Assembly (NCBI GenBank): GCA_029817715.1
Contig: JARUPY010000539.1
Span: 3,261,501-3,325,500 of the forward strand
Direction: 5' to 3'
DNA: 64,000 nt
Source of the DNA: Melastoma dodecandrum
Taxonomy: Eukaryota > Streptophyta > Magnoliopsida > Myrtales > Melastomataceae
Part shown: positions 35,390-45,785 of the stretch, one piece after another
How the letters are laid out: the number at the start of each line of letters is the position of its first letter
Numbering within the stretch: the stretch's first letter is position 1
Program-made: the position numbers and the translations under genes
The notes under the pieces: generated by a model
Told to the model about the DNA's origin: nothing
Databases searched by the model: none
Seen by the model: the letters and a program-made list of their open reading frames with translations, nothing else

Positions 35390-35860
35390 CATTTTCATGG
35401 AACTTTTTATCCAGAGCTGTTTGATCTCTCTTTTAGAAGGCGAGGCCATCAGGGAATGGCTATTCTTCGACAAGCCCAGGAAGGCATATGAGGTTGGAAG
35501 CAGAAAGCAAAGGTGGTTGTCAGATCACAATGGATGCCGCTGGCATGAGTCAATGAAGCAGGTGATGAAGGATCTTGAGGGCCATAAGCGAACATATTAT
35601 ATGGATCCACAACCTCCCGAAAATTTTGTGTGGCATCTTTCCGTGTATGACGTCAAGCTATTGGATGCTCTGTCATCACTCAAGCTACAGCTCAAGGTCG
35701 TCTATGACAAGAAGAATCCCAAGTAAAGTGGCCAAAGACACTATGGCGGACTTGCAGAATCAGATGGGAAGGCTTAACGCAGATGGTAGTCCAGAAATAC
35801 TATCCAAGCATCACATTAGTGCCAGCAAAAGCCCGGGATCAGGACAAAAGGGTTCTTGAT
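35390..35860 (+). pseudogene. VOZ transcription factor, C-terminal fragment
   Basis: The translated segments match the C-terminal region of plant VOZ (vascular plant one-zinc-finger) proteins: [60 protein letters not shown], then DTMADLQNQMGRLNA. At least two frame breaks are needed: one between the PELFDL-like part and EGEAIREW (about 35420-35435), one after KKNPK where a TAA follows (about 35720). The conserved Cys-containing stretch before the final block is also altered (reads [11 protein letters not shown]). The N-terminal half, including the zinc-finger and NAC-like part, is absent upstream. Known VOZ proteins are full-length transcription factors acting downstream of phytochrome B and in stress; this copy cannot make one. 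A truncated duplication is the simplest origin. Confidence 0.85.
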
Positions 35861-35990
35861 TTTTGAGCTATGTTAATCTAACCAGTGATTAGGTTCTAGT
35901 TTTCACTGTGTCGACATCTGCAAGCTCTAGTGATGTTCGCATAATGGATAAGGTTGGGGCAACGCTTGGAAGGTTTAGTACAACACGGGA

Positions 35991-37155
35991 TTAAGCCTTC
36001 ACGGGATAACTGGCGTGCATTGCGATGCCACAGAGTCCCCTCTTATCGTGGATGTCCTTCTCCATCCTCATGTAGCCTTCCTCGCCCCAGCCGTGGCCCC
36101 ACGAGTTCTTCACAATCCAGTACCTCCTGCTGCCTTCCACTCCATAGCCAACCACGGCCACCCCGTGATTAAGCTTGGTCCTACAATGGTGTGTGAATAT
36201 CCCTCCACCGTAGAGCTGGAACGCGAGGCCACCAGCATCGATGGTGACTGAGACTGGCTGGCGTGCCACGGCACTCTGGAGGCTGTACTCACTGTTGCGA
36301 GTAATGACACGGAAGCCATTTATGGAGGCAGTGTGGTCATTGGCCTTGGGTCTGTTGCAGACTCCTATTCTCGCCTCGTAAGGATAATTGCTTTCGGTGG
36401 TGATGCCATGGTTTTGTTCAATGTACTGGAAGGCGCTTACCATTTGGCCTCCATTGCAGCCTTGGTTTTCTCTGTCAGCATTGCAGTCTAAGATCTCTTG
36501 CTCCGACAGGGACATCAGCTTTTTAGTGCGAATCTTGGTGATGCCTTCAACTGCAGCAACCGCGGAGAACGCCCAACAAGCCCCTGCAGAGAAAATCAAT
36601 GGAAATTAGCCATGGGCAATCATTGTTGGCAATCTATGCACCTCAAGTGCGTAAGACTTCACCACATCGTCCTTGATTCTTAACGGGAGTAACAGCCCCT
36701 TCTGATCTCCAGTCCACACTGGTCGGCAAATATGTGCTTGTACTTGAACAATCTGCAGTCTCGTTCCCCGACTGGTTCCACGAGCGATGCTTTGGCCTAT
36801 CTTCATTGTGCTTCCTGTGTTTGCGGCAACCCAAGTAGGTCTTTCGGAATTCATGGTTGGTCAGATCTGCGAACTTGTTGTCAGTGAGAGTGAAAGGTAA
36901 ACCGAGAGAATTGAAGTGATCGATGTACTGGAGGTTGAACTTGAAGGTCTCATATCGTCTTTTGTGTTCAGTTCTGCTGCCACAAGTTCGGTTGAACCGA
37001 GTTAACCAATCTTCGTATCGCTGTTTCATGCTCCTAGGTTTCTCCCAGACTGGCAGCACAGACCTAGATGGTGGAGGCATGCCATCCCAAGCATGCACAA
37101 GCGAAGCCATAGACGAAAGCAAGAGTATAAAAGCCAATCCAGGGGGATTCTCCAT
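35991..37155 (-). CDS. Papain-like cysteine protease (C1A)
   Basis: Two exons on the minus strand: 37155-36663 and 36583-35991; 1086 nt, 361 aa. Seen: a signal peptide ([14 protein letters not shown]), then an I29 inhibitor prodomain with the ERFNIN pattern (E-x3-R-x3-F-x2-N-x3-I-x3-N within [20 protein letters not shown]). The mature enzyme starts near [19 protein letters not shown]. The catalytic triad is Cys167 (QGRCGACWAFS, split by the intron), His304 ([11 protein letters not shown]) and Asn324 (YWIVKNSWG). The usual CGSCW reads CGACW, a variant known in active enzymes. There is no C-terminal KDEL and no granulin domain, so it is neither a KDEL-tailed nor an RD21-type protease. Three N-glycosylation sequons (NRT, NQS, NET) lie in the prodomain. 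A vacuolar or secreted protease is expected. Confidence 0.93.
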
Positions 37156-37198
37156 GACTGCTTAACTTATCAGAAGTTTACTCACTCAAGATGCCGCT

Positions 37199-37206
37199 AT
37201 ATAAAG
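37199..37206 (-). promoter_or_regulatory. Possible TATA box of the cysteine protease gene
   Basis: TTTATATA on the minus strand, about 45 bp upstream of the start codon at 37155, consistent with a very short 5' leader. Confidence 0.45.
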
Positions 37207-37577
37207 ATGGAAAAATATGTACGAATGGCGAGGCACCAAAGAATCATCAAGTTAGCTTTGTAATTTCAGGCACTTTCGCGGGACACTGTAAAACTCTGTG
37301 ATCAGGCTGTCACACGAGACGCATGAGCAGGAAGACTCCAGCACGGTCCAACATCAAGAGCCAGCAAATTGAAGGAGTTCACCGATATAAACAGGATTAA
37401 TCAATTCCAGGCAGAACTCCACGAATAAACAAGGAGATGGATGAAAAAAAATGCCAAGAGTTGCCGAGTACTTTCAATAAAAACAGCTGCATTCTAAATA
37501 GACCTCCCGTCATGGCCAAAAACTGCAGTTACAAAACCACGTGGAGAATGTTGTCTGTACACAGTTAAACCGGTAGT
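37207..37577. other. Intergenic
   Basis: Promoter of the cysteine protease and 3' region of the adjacent large coiled-coil gene (both minus strand). No further feature seen. Confidence 0.5.
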
Positions 37578-39854
37578 TCATTCTTTCGCCGGACTTGCCT
37601 CAGTTGTTTGCGAGAGTTTACGCTTCGCGGCAAATTCCTTGATATCCGTGAATTGTTCCTCAATGGCAAGTAGCTTGCTGTTGAGAATATTAATGGCTTC
37701 ACGGTGCGCCCCAAATTGAGCATCGAGTGTCGCTTCGGCTTCGTTCAACTTATCCTTTATCATCATCAACTGGATCCTTTCCTCCTCTTCCTTCTTAGCC
37801 TGAAGAGTCTCAAACTCGGAAGCACTCAAGACGAGTCCCCCTGATCCGGGAACATCCCTGTAGAGTGGCTCATCGAGCTGAGGGCACTGTGCCCGATATT
37901 CCATGAATGTTCTGTTTGTCTCCTTGAGCGCCTTCCTATACCCATCCAAAAGGTTTGTCATCATGTAGAGTTCCTGCTCAAGCCTCCGAACCTCTTGTTG
38001 CCTCTTGAGCATGTCCTCATCCCGCAGCTTCTGCAACTGCTCGATCACGTTATCCCTCTGCTGCAACTCACTCATCAACAACTGCTGATTCATTGCCGAA
38101 TCTGCATAATTCTGTTCCTTCGATGCATAAATCATCCTAGCCTTATCCATGAAATGCTGCATTTGGTCTAAGCAGGAGTAGAAGTCGGAATATTTAGGAT
38201 CCCACTGATCATCGGTCCTAATTCTCTTGTTACTACCACCAAGAGAGTGTTGCAAAAGGTCGTCACCATTTTGGTCAATCCCTCTCTTGCCCAGATTACC
38301 GTACATGGACGAAGTGCTGCCCATGACATGATTCTCAAGCCGACCATCTGCAAAATCCCCACATGAGGCATCACGTATCTGCATCCCTGGATTGAACGGT
38401 ATCTGCTCTGATTCCATCACTTGAAGGAAATTACTTGACTGCAGTCTTTCTAACTCGCTGAACCTCTGCAAGTCATTAAATTCACCCAACCCTTCTTCAT
38501 TCTCATCCGCCTCATCAACATCTTCAGCATCTTCTTCCTCATCTTCCACTATCTCTTCCTGACTGATCACATTCCCTTCTCCTTTCTCATCCCCATCCTC
38601 ATCAGCCAGGCCATTGCCAACGCTGCATGGCTGCAGGAAGTGCACACCAGCATCGGATTTCCCATCAAAAAGCCAACGTCCACTGGTGCATTGTTCCTCT
38701 CTTTTCTCTTCTGCAACTTCCTTGCCCTCCCCAGAATCCATCACATCATCTGCCACATTTTCTCCATCAGTGTACCCCTTTTCCTCCACGCCATGCTCAA
38801 TATCCATATCATCCATACCGTCTCTCCTGTCTAAACCATTGCCGCCCCCGCTATCCCCGTCCTTATCAAGGATTTCCTCCTCGTCAATTCTCGAATCAAG
38901 CAAATCAAGCCTCCTCTCCTCATCCTCCCTGTGAAATTCCTCAGTATTCTCATTCCCGAGGCTCAACTCTAAGGTGTTATTCTCCTCGACCTCACCCGTC
39001 TTCAAATCCTCCTCTTCCTCGACGACCTCTTCCACATCATCATCGTCCACTTCCACCTCATCCCCTTCCTTCTCACCCTCCACAAACAACTTTGGACGCT
39101 GATGCCTAATCAAGCACTGCAGGTGAGAGGCATAGTAACAGCTCCCAAGCCAGGGCGCTGCCGACAGCTCCTTCTCCACCATGAACCAGACCACCCCCGC
39201 CCAATCCACCTTATCGAACAACCCTTCCCTCAACAGCATCAACCAATCAGAAACTTCCTTGGGCAAAATCCATGTATCGTCATCATGCAAGAGCAACCAA
39301 TTATTCACCACGTCCAACAAAAACCCGATGGCGGCCCCATCACCCTTCCCATCGATCTCCCCGTCCCCTCCACCGAACCCCTCCTTCCACCGCCCACCGG
39401 GGAACCCCAGCGCCCTCGCCAAGTCAGCACGGCCGACCCTAATCTTAAGCCCCTTAACGGACGCGCACCTAGCGCCCTTCTCATAGGTGGCGATCAACTC
39501 CAAGACGAGGTCGGGACGGAGGGTCCGGTCGAGATCGAGTTGGAGAAAATCCCAGAGCCCGAGCCTCCTAAGAAGTTCCTCGTGATGGGTGAAGTCTAGG
39601 GTTTTCTGAGGGTAGAAGGGGACAAGCCTGGTACCGCTGAGGATTAGATCGAGCTTCTGCTGGTGCTTCTTCTTCAAAGCCCGCTGCTTTTTCTTCCCGC
39701 CGCGGCCGCGGGAGAAGGAAGCCGACGCCGTTAGGGCTGGCAAAGTCGGTGGTGGCGGCTGCTGCGGCGAGGGCGTTTCCCGGGAAGGGTCGGGTAGAAG
39801 GGTAGGGGCAGTGGGGTTAGGGTTAGGGTTAGGGTTACGGTTAGGAGAGGACAT
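37578..39854 (-). CDS. 758-aa plant protein with acidic middle and C-terminal coiled coil
   Basis: A single uninterrupted ORF of 758 aa. Four parts are visible: an N-terminal Asn-Pro repeat and Pro-rich leader; a basic, globular segment (about 50-170) with a Lys/Arg-rich patch GRGGKKKQRALKKKHQQK followed by LVPFYPQKTLDFTHHEELLR and LARALGFPGGRW; a long Glu/Asp-rich region (about 255-480); and a heptad-type coiled coil (about 590-750). I recognise no enzyme motif. The N-terminal globular part resembles a conserved plant protein of unknown function, and the basic patch would suit nuclear localisation; both are inference. Length, intactness and codon use argue strongly for a real gene. Confidence 0.8.
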   Translation of the reverse strand: MSSPNRNPNPNPNPTAPTLLPDPSRETPSPQQPPPPTLPALTASASFSRGRGGKKKQRALKKKHQQKLDLILSGTRLVPFYPQKTLDFTHHEELLRRLGLWDFLQLDLDRTLRPDLVLELIATYEKGARCASVKGLKIRVGRADLARALGFPGGRWKEGFGGGDGEIDGKGDGAAIGFLLDVVNNWLLLHDDDTWILPKEVSDWLMLLREGLFDKVDWAGVVWFMVEKELSAAPWLGSCYYASHLQCLIRHQRPKLFVEGEKEGDEVEVDDDDVEEVVEEEEDLKTGEVEENNTLELSLGNENTEEFHREDEERRLDLLDSRIDEEEILDKDGDSGGGNGLDRRDGMDDMDIEHGVEEKGYTDGENVADDVMDSGEGKEVAEEKREEQCTSGRWLFDGKSDAGVHFLQPCSVGNGLADEDGDEKGEGNVISQEEIVEDEEEDAEDVDEADENEEGLGEFNDLQRFSELERLQSSNFLQVMESEQIPFNPGMQIRDASCGDFADGRLENHVMGSTSSMYGNLGKRGIDQNGDDLLQHSLGGSNKRIRTDDQWDPKYSDFYSCLDQMQHFMDKARMIYASKEQNYADSAMNQQLLMSELQQRDNVIEQLQKLRDEDMLKRQQEVRRLEQELYMMTNLLDGYRKALKETNRTFMEYRAQCPQLDEPLYRDVPGSGGLVLSASEFETLQAKKEEEERIQLMMIKDKLNEAEATLDAQFGAHREAINILNSKLLAIEEQFTDIKEFAAKRKLSQTTEASPAKE
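39813..39845. repeat. TTAGGG hexamer run inside coding sequence
   Basis: On the plus strand GGGTTA is repeated about four times, with one altered unit (GGGTTACGG). On the minus strand it is codons for the N-terminal Asn-Pro dipeptides of the 758-aa protein. Confidence 0.85.
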
Positions 39855-41322
39855 GGCTAAGAGGAGAGAGTGTGTGGAAGTCGGAGTGGAGGAGAAGAAA
39901 GGACGGCGGGGAGACGAAGACTAAAACGACGATGCCCAGTTAGTAGCTTTTAATTGTCACATCATTAATTTGTTTAACACCATTTGATGTCATATGACAT
40001 CGAGAAGATGTTAATGGTAAAGTTAATTATTGGACTTAACATTCTAGCCACGATATTATTAGTCATGGTCGAGGCTAACGTTCGTGCGGTTTTGCTTTGC
40101 GTTCGAAATGGGTGCAGGCAGATCCTTCAGCCGCTGTCCCTGCTGCGGTCGGGTGCATGCCCTTCTTGTCGATGCCACCAGCCACTGTCCCGGCGATCTC
40201 TTCCTTCCTTGTTTCGTTAGCCCACGCTAAAAGGAGACATGGAAAGTATGCTCGGGGTGGATGGGAGGAGAAACCGATTAAGTAAATGATCGGCGGAAAC
40301 GAGCTTAAGAAGGGTATACGGTTTCGCTAGCCTAAGGGGCTATGCGCTTGGAGTCTGGTTTTGGGATTTTAAGGGTGTCTTCCTATCTTAGTTAAGGCAT
40401 GGAAAATGATAGAAACGAGTGGAAATGATTGGATGAGGCTGGTTGCCGAATGGGTTGAAAATTAGTGCCTCTGTGGCGTTAAAAAGGTTCGATTGAGCAT
40501 AGAAGACTTTTTATGAATTATACTGTCATTATGGTTGTATGTGGGGGTCAAAGGAAATGAATTTTAGTTTCTTGCATGTTTAAGAAGGGTTCTTAGGCTG
40601 CACATCTTCGTTAGACAAGGCATTTGTTTAATTTTGAAAAATTGAGCTTAGTAGCTCATATTTATATGTAATGAATACTATAAAAATGAATGTAATAGAG
40701 ATGTTTCCAGGGAGGTGGGTCCCTTGGGGCTCATATTTCGGGATCCCCAAAGGGACATTTTTTCGAGACGTGGTTTAAAATTTAAGGTTCAGAGTCGTAT
40801 GGCGATTTCTTCACAAAATTCTAAGACTAAATTACATTTTCGACTCGTAATGGCACGTAGTATCCTAGTAATGTTTGGTAGAAGTTGGGCCACACCACAT
40901 CACGTCACGGGGATTGATCTTTATTGTTGAATTTCTTGTTTCAAAAAGTCAGATTTGGCAAGTCTCGAAACACAAAGCGTCGCCACCGACCTTTTTCGAT
41001 CGGTCAAACCCTTCATATTCAGACCAACATGCAACAGTAATTTTTTATTATTAAAAAGAATTATTATTATTATTTTGCATTATCACATAAATGTCGGCGG
41101 TGAACCCATCTCTATCCGCAAATCCATCCATCGGCAACTAATAACAAATGTCATCTCACGTGGTTAGATTGGTTTGATCACGAATATCTTTATTCCGATC
41201 AGTAATCCGGGATTGAATTTACGCTTCCCTGGGAAGAATGAATGGACTCCATATGCCGCATTTGATTCTCAGAGACCAGCTGCTGATTTCCCAGCGGAGT
41301 TCTTTTGATCTGGCCACTGCTG
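39855..41322. other. Intergenic, no gene recognised
   Basis: Several short plus-strand ORFs (39984-40285, 40715-40930) have no recognisable similarity. No transposon ends seen. Confidence 0.5.
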
Positions 41323-42072
41323 TCACCGAGACTCCAAGTTGTGTTCCGTGCCGTCTTCTTCGTGGCTGTTACCCTGGGTTCTCGGCAAGGGTTTCTCCCA
41401 GCTGAGAATCCTACTGATCGGACCAAACCTCGCACTCGAACAGCCACCTGTCACGGCTTTCCCGCCTTCTTCAGAGGTCCCTTCGAGGCAGGACGAAGAT
41501 GCGGTATGACTGGGTTTCACGGTTCTAATGGTGACCATCTCGAATGGACCTAACCGCACAGGCGGCTCCCGTGACTCCATCCGCAACCTTGGCGTGGCAC
41601 CCGCCCTGCAGACCGGGCACGTTGCATTCGATCCCAGCCACTTGTCTATGCACTCTGCATGGAAAGAGTGCTTGCAGTTGGGCAGAACCCGAGCCGCGTC
41701 CCCATCCTCAAACAAGCTCAGACAAACCGGGCATTCCAGAGCCAGCTCGTCTTTATCACTTCCCATAGCTCGGTACACGAAAAGAGGGATGGAGGAGGGG
41801 TCGAGGCCCACCATGCGGGAACCCAGCCGCTCAGAGCGCGAGAGGGCAACACGCAAGGCCAGAGCGCGGGCGGCAGCCCTGCTTAGCTCGCGCCGCCTGA
41901 TGACGTGCCTGGCATACAAGTGGAGACTGCAGATGAGGAAGATCACAATGGAGAGGGAGACGATGGCCGCGACCATGATCTTGTTGCTGAACTCATAGTA
42001 CTCCTTACGTGGGAAGGTGGCCACCGAGAAATCCCCCTGTCCGCCGTCATCCATTGGGGGTTTGCTCCGCAA
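41323..42072 (-). CDS. ATL-type RING-H2 E3 ubiquitin ligase
   Basis: A single-exon 249-aa ORF, as usual for the intronless ATL family. Membrane-anchored E3 ligases of this family pass ubiquitin from E2 to substrates, often in defence or stress signalling. Seen: one transmembrane helix (about 32-52), a basic region (RHVIRRRELSRAAARALALR), the ATL GLD motif (89-91, in VGLDPSSIPLFVY), and a complete RING-H2: C114, C117, C133, H135, H138, C141, C152 and C155, with the Trp of the E2-binding site at 145 (CIDKWL). The C-terminal tail is Ser/Gly-rich and low complexity. An ATG seven codons in (MDDGGQ) is an alternative start. Confidence 0.92.
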   Translation of the reverse strand: MRSKPPMDDGGQGDFSVATFPRKEYYEFSNKIMVAAIVSLSIVIFLICSLHLYARHVIRRRELSRAAARALALRVALSRSERLGSRMVGLDPSSIPLFVYRAMGSDKDELALECPVCLSLFEDGDAARVLPNCKHSFHAECIDKWLGSNATCPVCRAGATPRLRMESREPPVRLGPFEMVTIRTVKPSHTASSSCLEGTSEEGGKAVTGGCSSARFGPISRILSWEKPLPRTQGNSHEEDGTEHNLESR

Positions 42073-42938
42073 GAAGAAAAGGGGTAGGAGCGATTGGGGG
42101 ATTGTATTGAGCGGAGTCTTTGAGACGGAAGGGATTCGATATCTCAGAAGCTGAAGAAGAAGGCCCTCCTGCCTATATTACCGATGAAAAGCATTCTCCC
42201 CCCGGAATCGATGACTAAAAAAAACTCATCCCTTTTCATATTTTGGGTCAACCTTGCTCTAAAGAAAACAACAAAAATCATAAAATGTGAAAGCCTACCT
42301 CCCTTTTGTTACATTAAAATATGAGATAGTGGGGGGGAATTCGGCGCTGCCTATGGCGACTAATTTGGCGATTCAAACGCCTTGACTAACAAAAAGATAT
42401 CTTCAGATACTATTAGCACACAAGGAAATTGGGCCAATATTCCCGGCCCAATACTGGCCCAGTCAGTATTGGGCTTTTCTTTCGGCCCGCGTTCCCGTTA
42501 AGAAAGAGTTATGTTGTGTGCTGCGTAGGCTTTGAGCGGAGTCGGCAGAAAGGAAGAAAAAAGGATTGTTGTTCCGATCACCGGAAGGGGGGTGGTTCAA
42601 ACCTGGGGATTCGAAATTAGCCCGCTCCCTCCCGCGGTTAACACAGATTTCCTCTTTTCCGTCTCCTCTGTAATTGACAACAGGACGGAACACCGCATTC
42701 CCATCGGCTAAAATGGTGGTATCTTATCCAACCTTAACATCCAAAAAAAAACATGATGGTTATAAAATTATGAGTAGATTAAAATTAAAAATAAATAAAA
42801 CGAATCAGTGTGTTTTTTTGGTTAAGCAGAAACTGATATTACAATTAACGCACAAAACCAGGCGGGCGGGTGTTGTTTGAATCTTATTAAAATCTACCTC
42901 GCCATCCCTCCTATCATTTATCATCTAATACTCCCCCC
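42073..42938. other. Intergenic, no gene recognised
   Basis: Contains the ATL promoter. A short cluster of GGCCCAATA/TATTGGGC phrases (about 42431-42485) forms local inverted repeats; GGCCCA is a common plant promoter word (TCP-like). Confidence 0.45.
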
Positions 42939-43214
42939 TCACCTATCGAAACCCCACCCGGATTGATTTCGACCTCCCCATAGACAAGTGCCCTCCTCTT
43001 CCTCCCAACAACGAACGCGTAATGCCGGATAACCCCCCCGCCGACGGAGAAGAAAAGCATTGGTACCGATGAAGAGGCACGTTATGTCGGCCAGTGGGTC
43101 CCTGGGAACAGCGACCAACTCCTTCAGACAGGAGGGGGTCTTTTCCGGAGGGAAAGGCTCGGGGACAGCAGGAGGGAGGTTCTCCTTGTCGTCGTCGGAA
43201 ACGGCTACAGCCAT
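42939..43214 (-). CDS. Possible small protein with KEN box
   Basis: A 91-aa minus-strand ORF. The first 50 residues are organised: MAVAVSDDDKENLPP contains a KEN box, followed by EKTPSCLKEL and VPRDPLADITCLFI. KEN boxes and nearby PLADIT-like motifs are known from short plant cell-cycle proteins degraded by APC/C; the assignment here is inference. The C-terminal half (Arg/Trp/Gly-rich) looks less protein-like, so the true gene may be shorter, spliced or degenerate. Confidence 0.4.
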   Translation of the reverse strand: MAVAVSDDDKENLPPAVPEPFPPEKTPSCLKELVAVPRDPLADITCLFIGTNAFLLRRRGGYPALRVRCWEEEEGTCLWGGRNQSGWGFDR

Positions 43215-44394
43215 TTCTTTGTGGAGAAGACTTATGGTGTATGGGGTAATAGGTTACCAGATTTCTTCCCGCTCACTGTTCAAATCGTAACAATTGTTCC
43301 TCTTTCTTCCCGCTGAATGGAAAAAATTTAAAACATAACATAACCGCATAACAATTCCCTCCCCTCCTCCTGTCCTGTTAGACCGACCAGATGCCGAGCT
43401 TTGTTACTAAATCGCCATCGTCCCCAAAGTAATTTATAAATTACGGAAATTGGACCCCCCCAAAAAAAAAAAAAAAAAATTCACGATTAAAAACAACAAG
43501 TTTGAGGCCATATTTAACATCCCTTCATTCGATGAGCTAATTATTTTTAACTAGAAAGAAATATTAAAAGCATATATTGATAGCGTTGTTTGTGTGTAGG
43601 TTCATGGCATGATTAGTTAAATCTTCAAGGCATATCAAGCAATTCAAAAATAAATAATATTATAATAATAAAAATATTAATAGTAATTGCTAATAACCTC
43701 TCTCGTCCATAAATAAAAAACCTTTATACATAACAACTTTTTCGTAGTTTCTGGTTTTAACATAATTGATTATACAAACACATGTACCATCAACTTTCAT
43801 TCGCTCAAAAATACGGCTTCAATTCATATTTATTGGAAATAGACCTAAAATTAACATTAAATCATACGTAACATAACATTAAAAAGTAGTTTTACATTTT
43901 ATTAAAATTTTATTCAAACACGGGTATTTCAACGTGTCTAATTTTAAAATCCTTTGAATTGTACAGAGTCCGTGTATTAAATTGCTAGCACTATGCTAAA
44001 ATGGCTACTCTATCCGAAAGGCGAATTTGTTTTAAAATTTTGGCGCTCTTGTAGTGTCCACTTAGTTTCCTACTGATGATAAAAACAATATATAATGGTG
44101 TACCATTGGTGCACTGTACTTATATCTCTACTTGACCTCGCTGATCATGGATTTGGAATTATTAGGACGAGCCTGCCCTCGATTTAAAATTAATGATCTG
44201 GTGCGGCGACAATGTTTAGTCAAAAAAAAAAAAAAACTTTAAGGTTTTCAACGACCCGATTGGTATGATGGAAGTGCCGTTACTCGGCTATACGAAATTT
44301 TCAATGGAAAAGGAGAGAAAAGTTATAAGCTTTAATTAGGGACGAATCAATGGATCCATTAGTCGCCGAGGATTGGGAGAGGTGAGGACTAAGT
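43215..44394. other. AT-rich intergenic region
   Basis: Strongly AT-rich with A-runs (about 43467-43481 and 44221-44234). No gene or element ends before the retrotransposon target site. Confidence 0.55.
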
Positions 44395-44399
44395 GACAT
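44395..44399. repeat. Target-site duplication, left copy (GACAT)
   Basis: GACAT immediately before the TG of the left LTR; the identical GACAT follows the right LTR at 55703-55707. Confidence 0.92.
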
Positions 44400-45771
44400 T
44401 GTTCGAACCAAATCGCACACGCAAGTATACGGGTCGCGCAAGTAATATAATGATGAGAAAAGTATCGTTCCCACGAGGACTGAATAAACAGAATCTACTG
44501 CCAAAATTCAATTATTGAGTTCAAATTCTAGTCAAGAAGGTTGAGTGATGAAAGGTTGGGTGCAAGAAAGTAAATCGTAATAAAAAAAAAAAATATAGAA
44601 GCAAGGTTGTAAATCGAATAATAAAAGCCTAGGACTCCGAATCCCCTATCGATTCGTAGATTATCACACTCTCTCTTCCTCAATTCAATCCGTTTTACCG
44701 TTTACTAACCACAATTCCCTAACAATCGCTACACCTCTCTCGAGGCTGTAACTGTGAATTACTAATCACCCGAAAACCTATATTTCTATAGCGAATCACG
44801 AATAATCAGAATTCCTTGAGATCCAATTGTTCTCCCGGTTACCTACGAGTGTATATCTCTATACTCCTCTTAGTTAAACCGATCTCTCGGCCTTAACCTA
44901 AGTTATGTTTCCCTCTTCTAATCCTAAGTCTCTCTCGAGTTCACTTAAAACTAAGAATTCATACAAACCGGCGATCAACCCGATAGGTAAGCATTAAACA
45001 CAGAAGAAACACAAGTAAACGATAAATCTTCTTAAATTGTTTCCGAAAGAGTGGATAACCAACTACACGAGTCGGTTCATCATCATCCTAGAAAAGATGT
45101 TTAGTTCAACATCGAAAACGAAATAAAAAGCAAGGAGAAAAGAGAAATCGTCGAAGTCTCCATCAACGCCTTCGTCTCCTTGTTCCTAGCCGCCGTCGGG
45201 TGCCAAAACCAAAGTCAGGAGGGCAAGATAAAGGGTGCTCCCGAAAACCTAAAATCCAACCTATTTATACCTAAAACAAATCTAGAAAAATAAAATCTAA
45301 TTTTCGGGCAATATTACGTCGTGCAGCTGCAAGAGAATTCGTTGCAGCTGCAACGACCTCTCTGAAGCTCTCCTCATCTCTGCCCTGTCGCACTCGTGCA
45401 GCTGCAAGGGACTGGCGTTGCAGCTGCAACGACCAGTCTGATGTTCTTGCTCAATTCCTCCTCTCGTCGTGCAGCTGCACGAGCTTGGAGTTGCAGCTGC
45501 ACGAGCCTCTCTGTCATCCTTCTGCTTCACTTGTGCAGCTGCAAGAAGATTGGTTGCAGCTGCACCGTGTCCTCCGCCTTCTATTCCTCTTCATCTTTCA
45601 CCCTTTTGCTTTGTTTTCCGTCATGCCTTCATTTACTTCCTACGATCACAAAGCAAACGTGATGAATGACAATTTAAGCTCAATTGGCAAACAATAACAA
45701 TTGAAATTCTCGAAACTAACTAGAATTAAGCCTAAATGTGATAATATAACTCTATTTTACTAGAGTTATCA
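44400..45771 (-). repeat. 3' LTR of the Athila-like element
   Basis: 1372 bp; in the element's own orientation it is the downstream LTR. It begins TGTTCGAACC on the plus strand and ends GTTATCA. It contains four pairs of TGCAGCTGCA palindromes (45322-45564). Confidence 0.95.
45322..45564. repeat. Palindrome-pair array in the 3' LTR
   Basis: Eight copies of TGCAGCTGCA, starting at 45322, 45343, 45397, 45419, 45470, 45492, 45534 and 45555. They form four pairs with 21- or 22-bp spacing inside a pair and 75, 73 and 64 bp between pairs. Several extend to longer perfect palindromes, for example TCGTTGCAGCTGCAACGA (18 bp). Confidence 0.95.
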
Positions 45772-45785
45772 CACCCCCAAACCTA
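45772..45785 (-). other. Polypurine tract of the retrotransposon
   Basis: On the minus strand TAGGTTTGGGGGTG sits directly before the 3' LTR, which begins TGATAAC in that orientation. This is the expected plus-strand priming site. Confidence 0.85.

Noticed and set aside
38614..39599. Plus-strand ORFs opposite the 758-aa gene
   Set aside because: Ser/Pro-rich antisense shadows of the acidic Glu/Asp region.
39813..39845. Interstitial telomere scar
   Set aside because: Only about four hexamers, not the plant TTTAGGG heptamer, and explained as Asn-Pro codons of a gene.
45322..45564. Regularly spaced repeats resembling a CRISPR array
   Set aside because: The setting is a plant LTR; repeats are 10-bp palindromes with 11-12 bp spacers, not 25-40 bp repeats.
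45297..45697. Several overlapping ORFs in the LTR (and identical ones at 55228-55628)
   Set aside because: They are translations of the TGCAGCTGCA palindrome array in all frames and are not genes.
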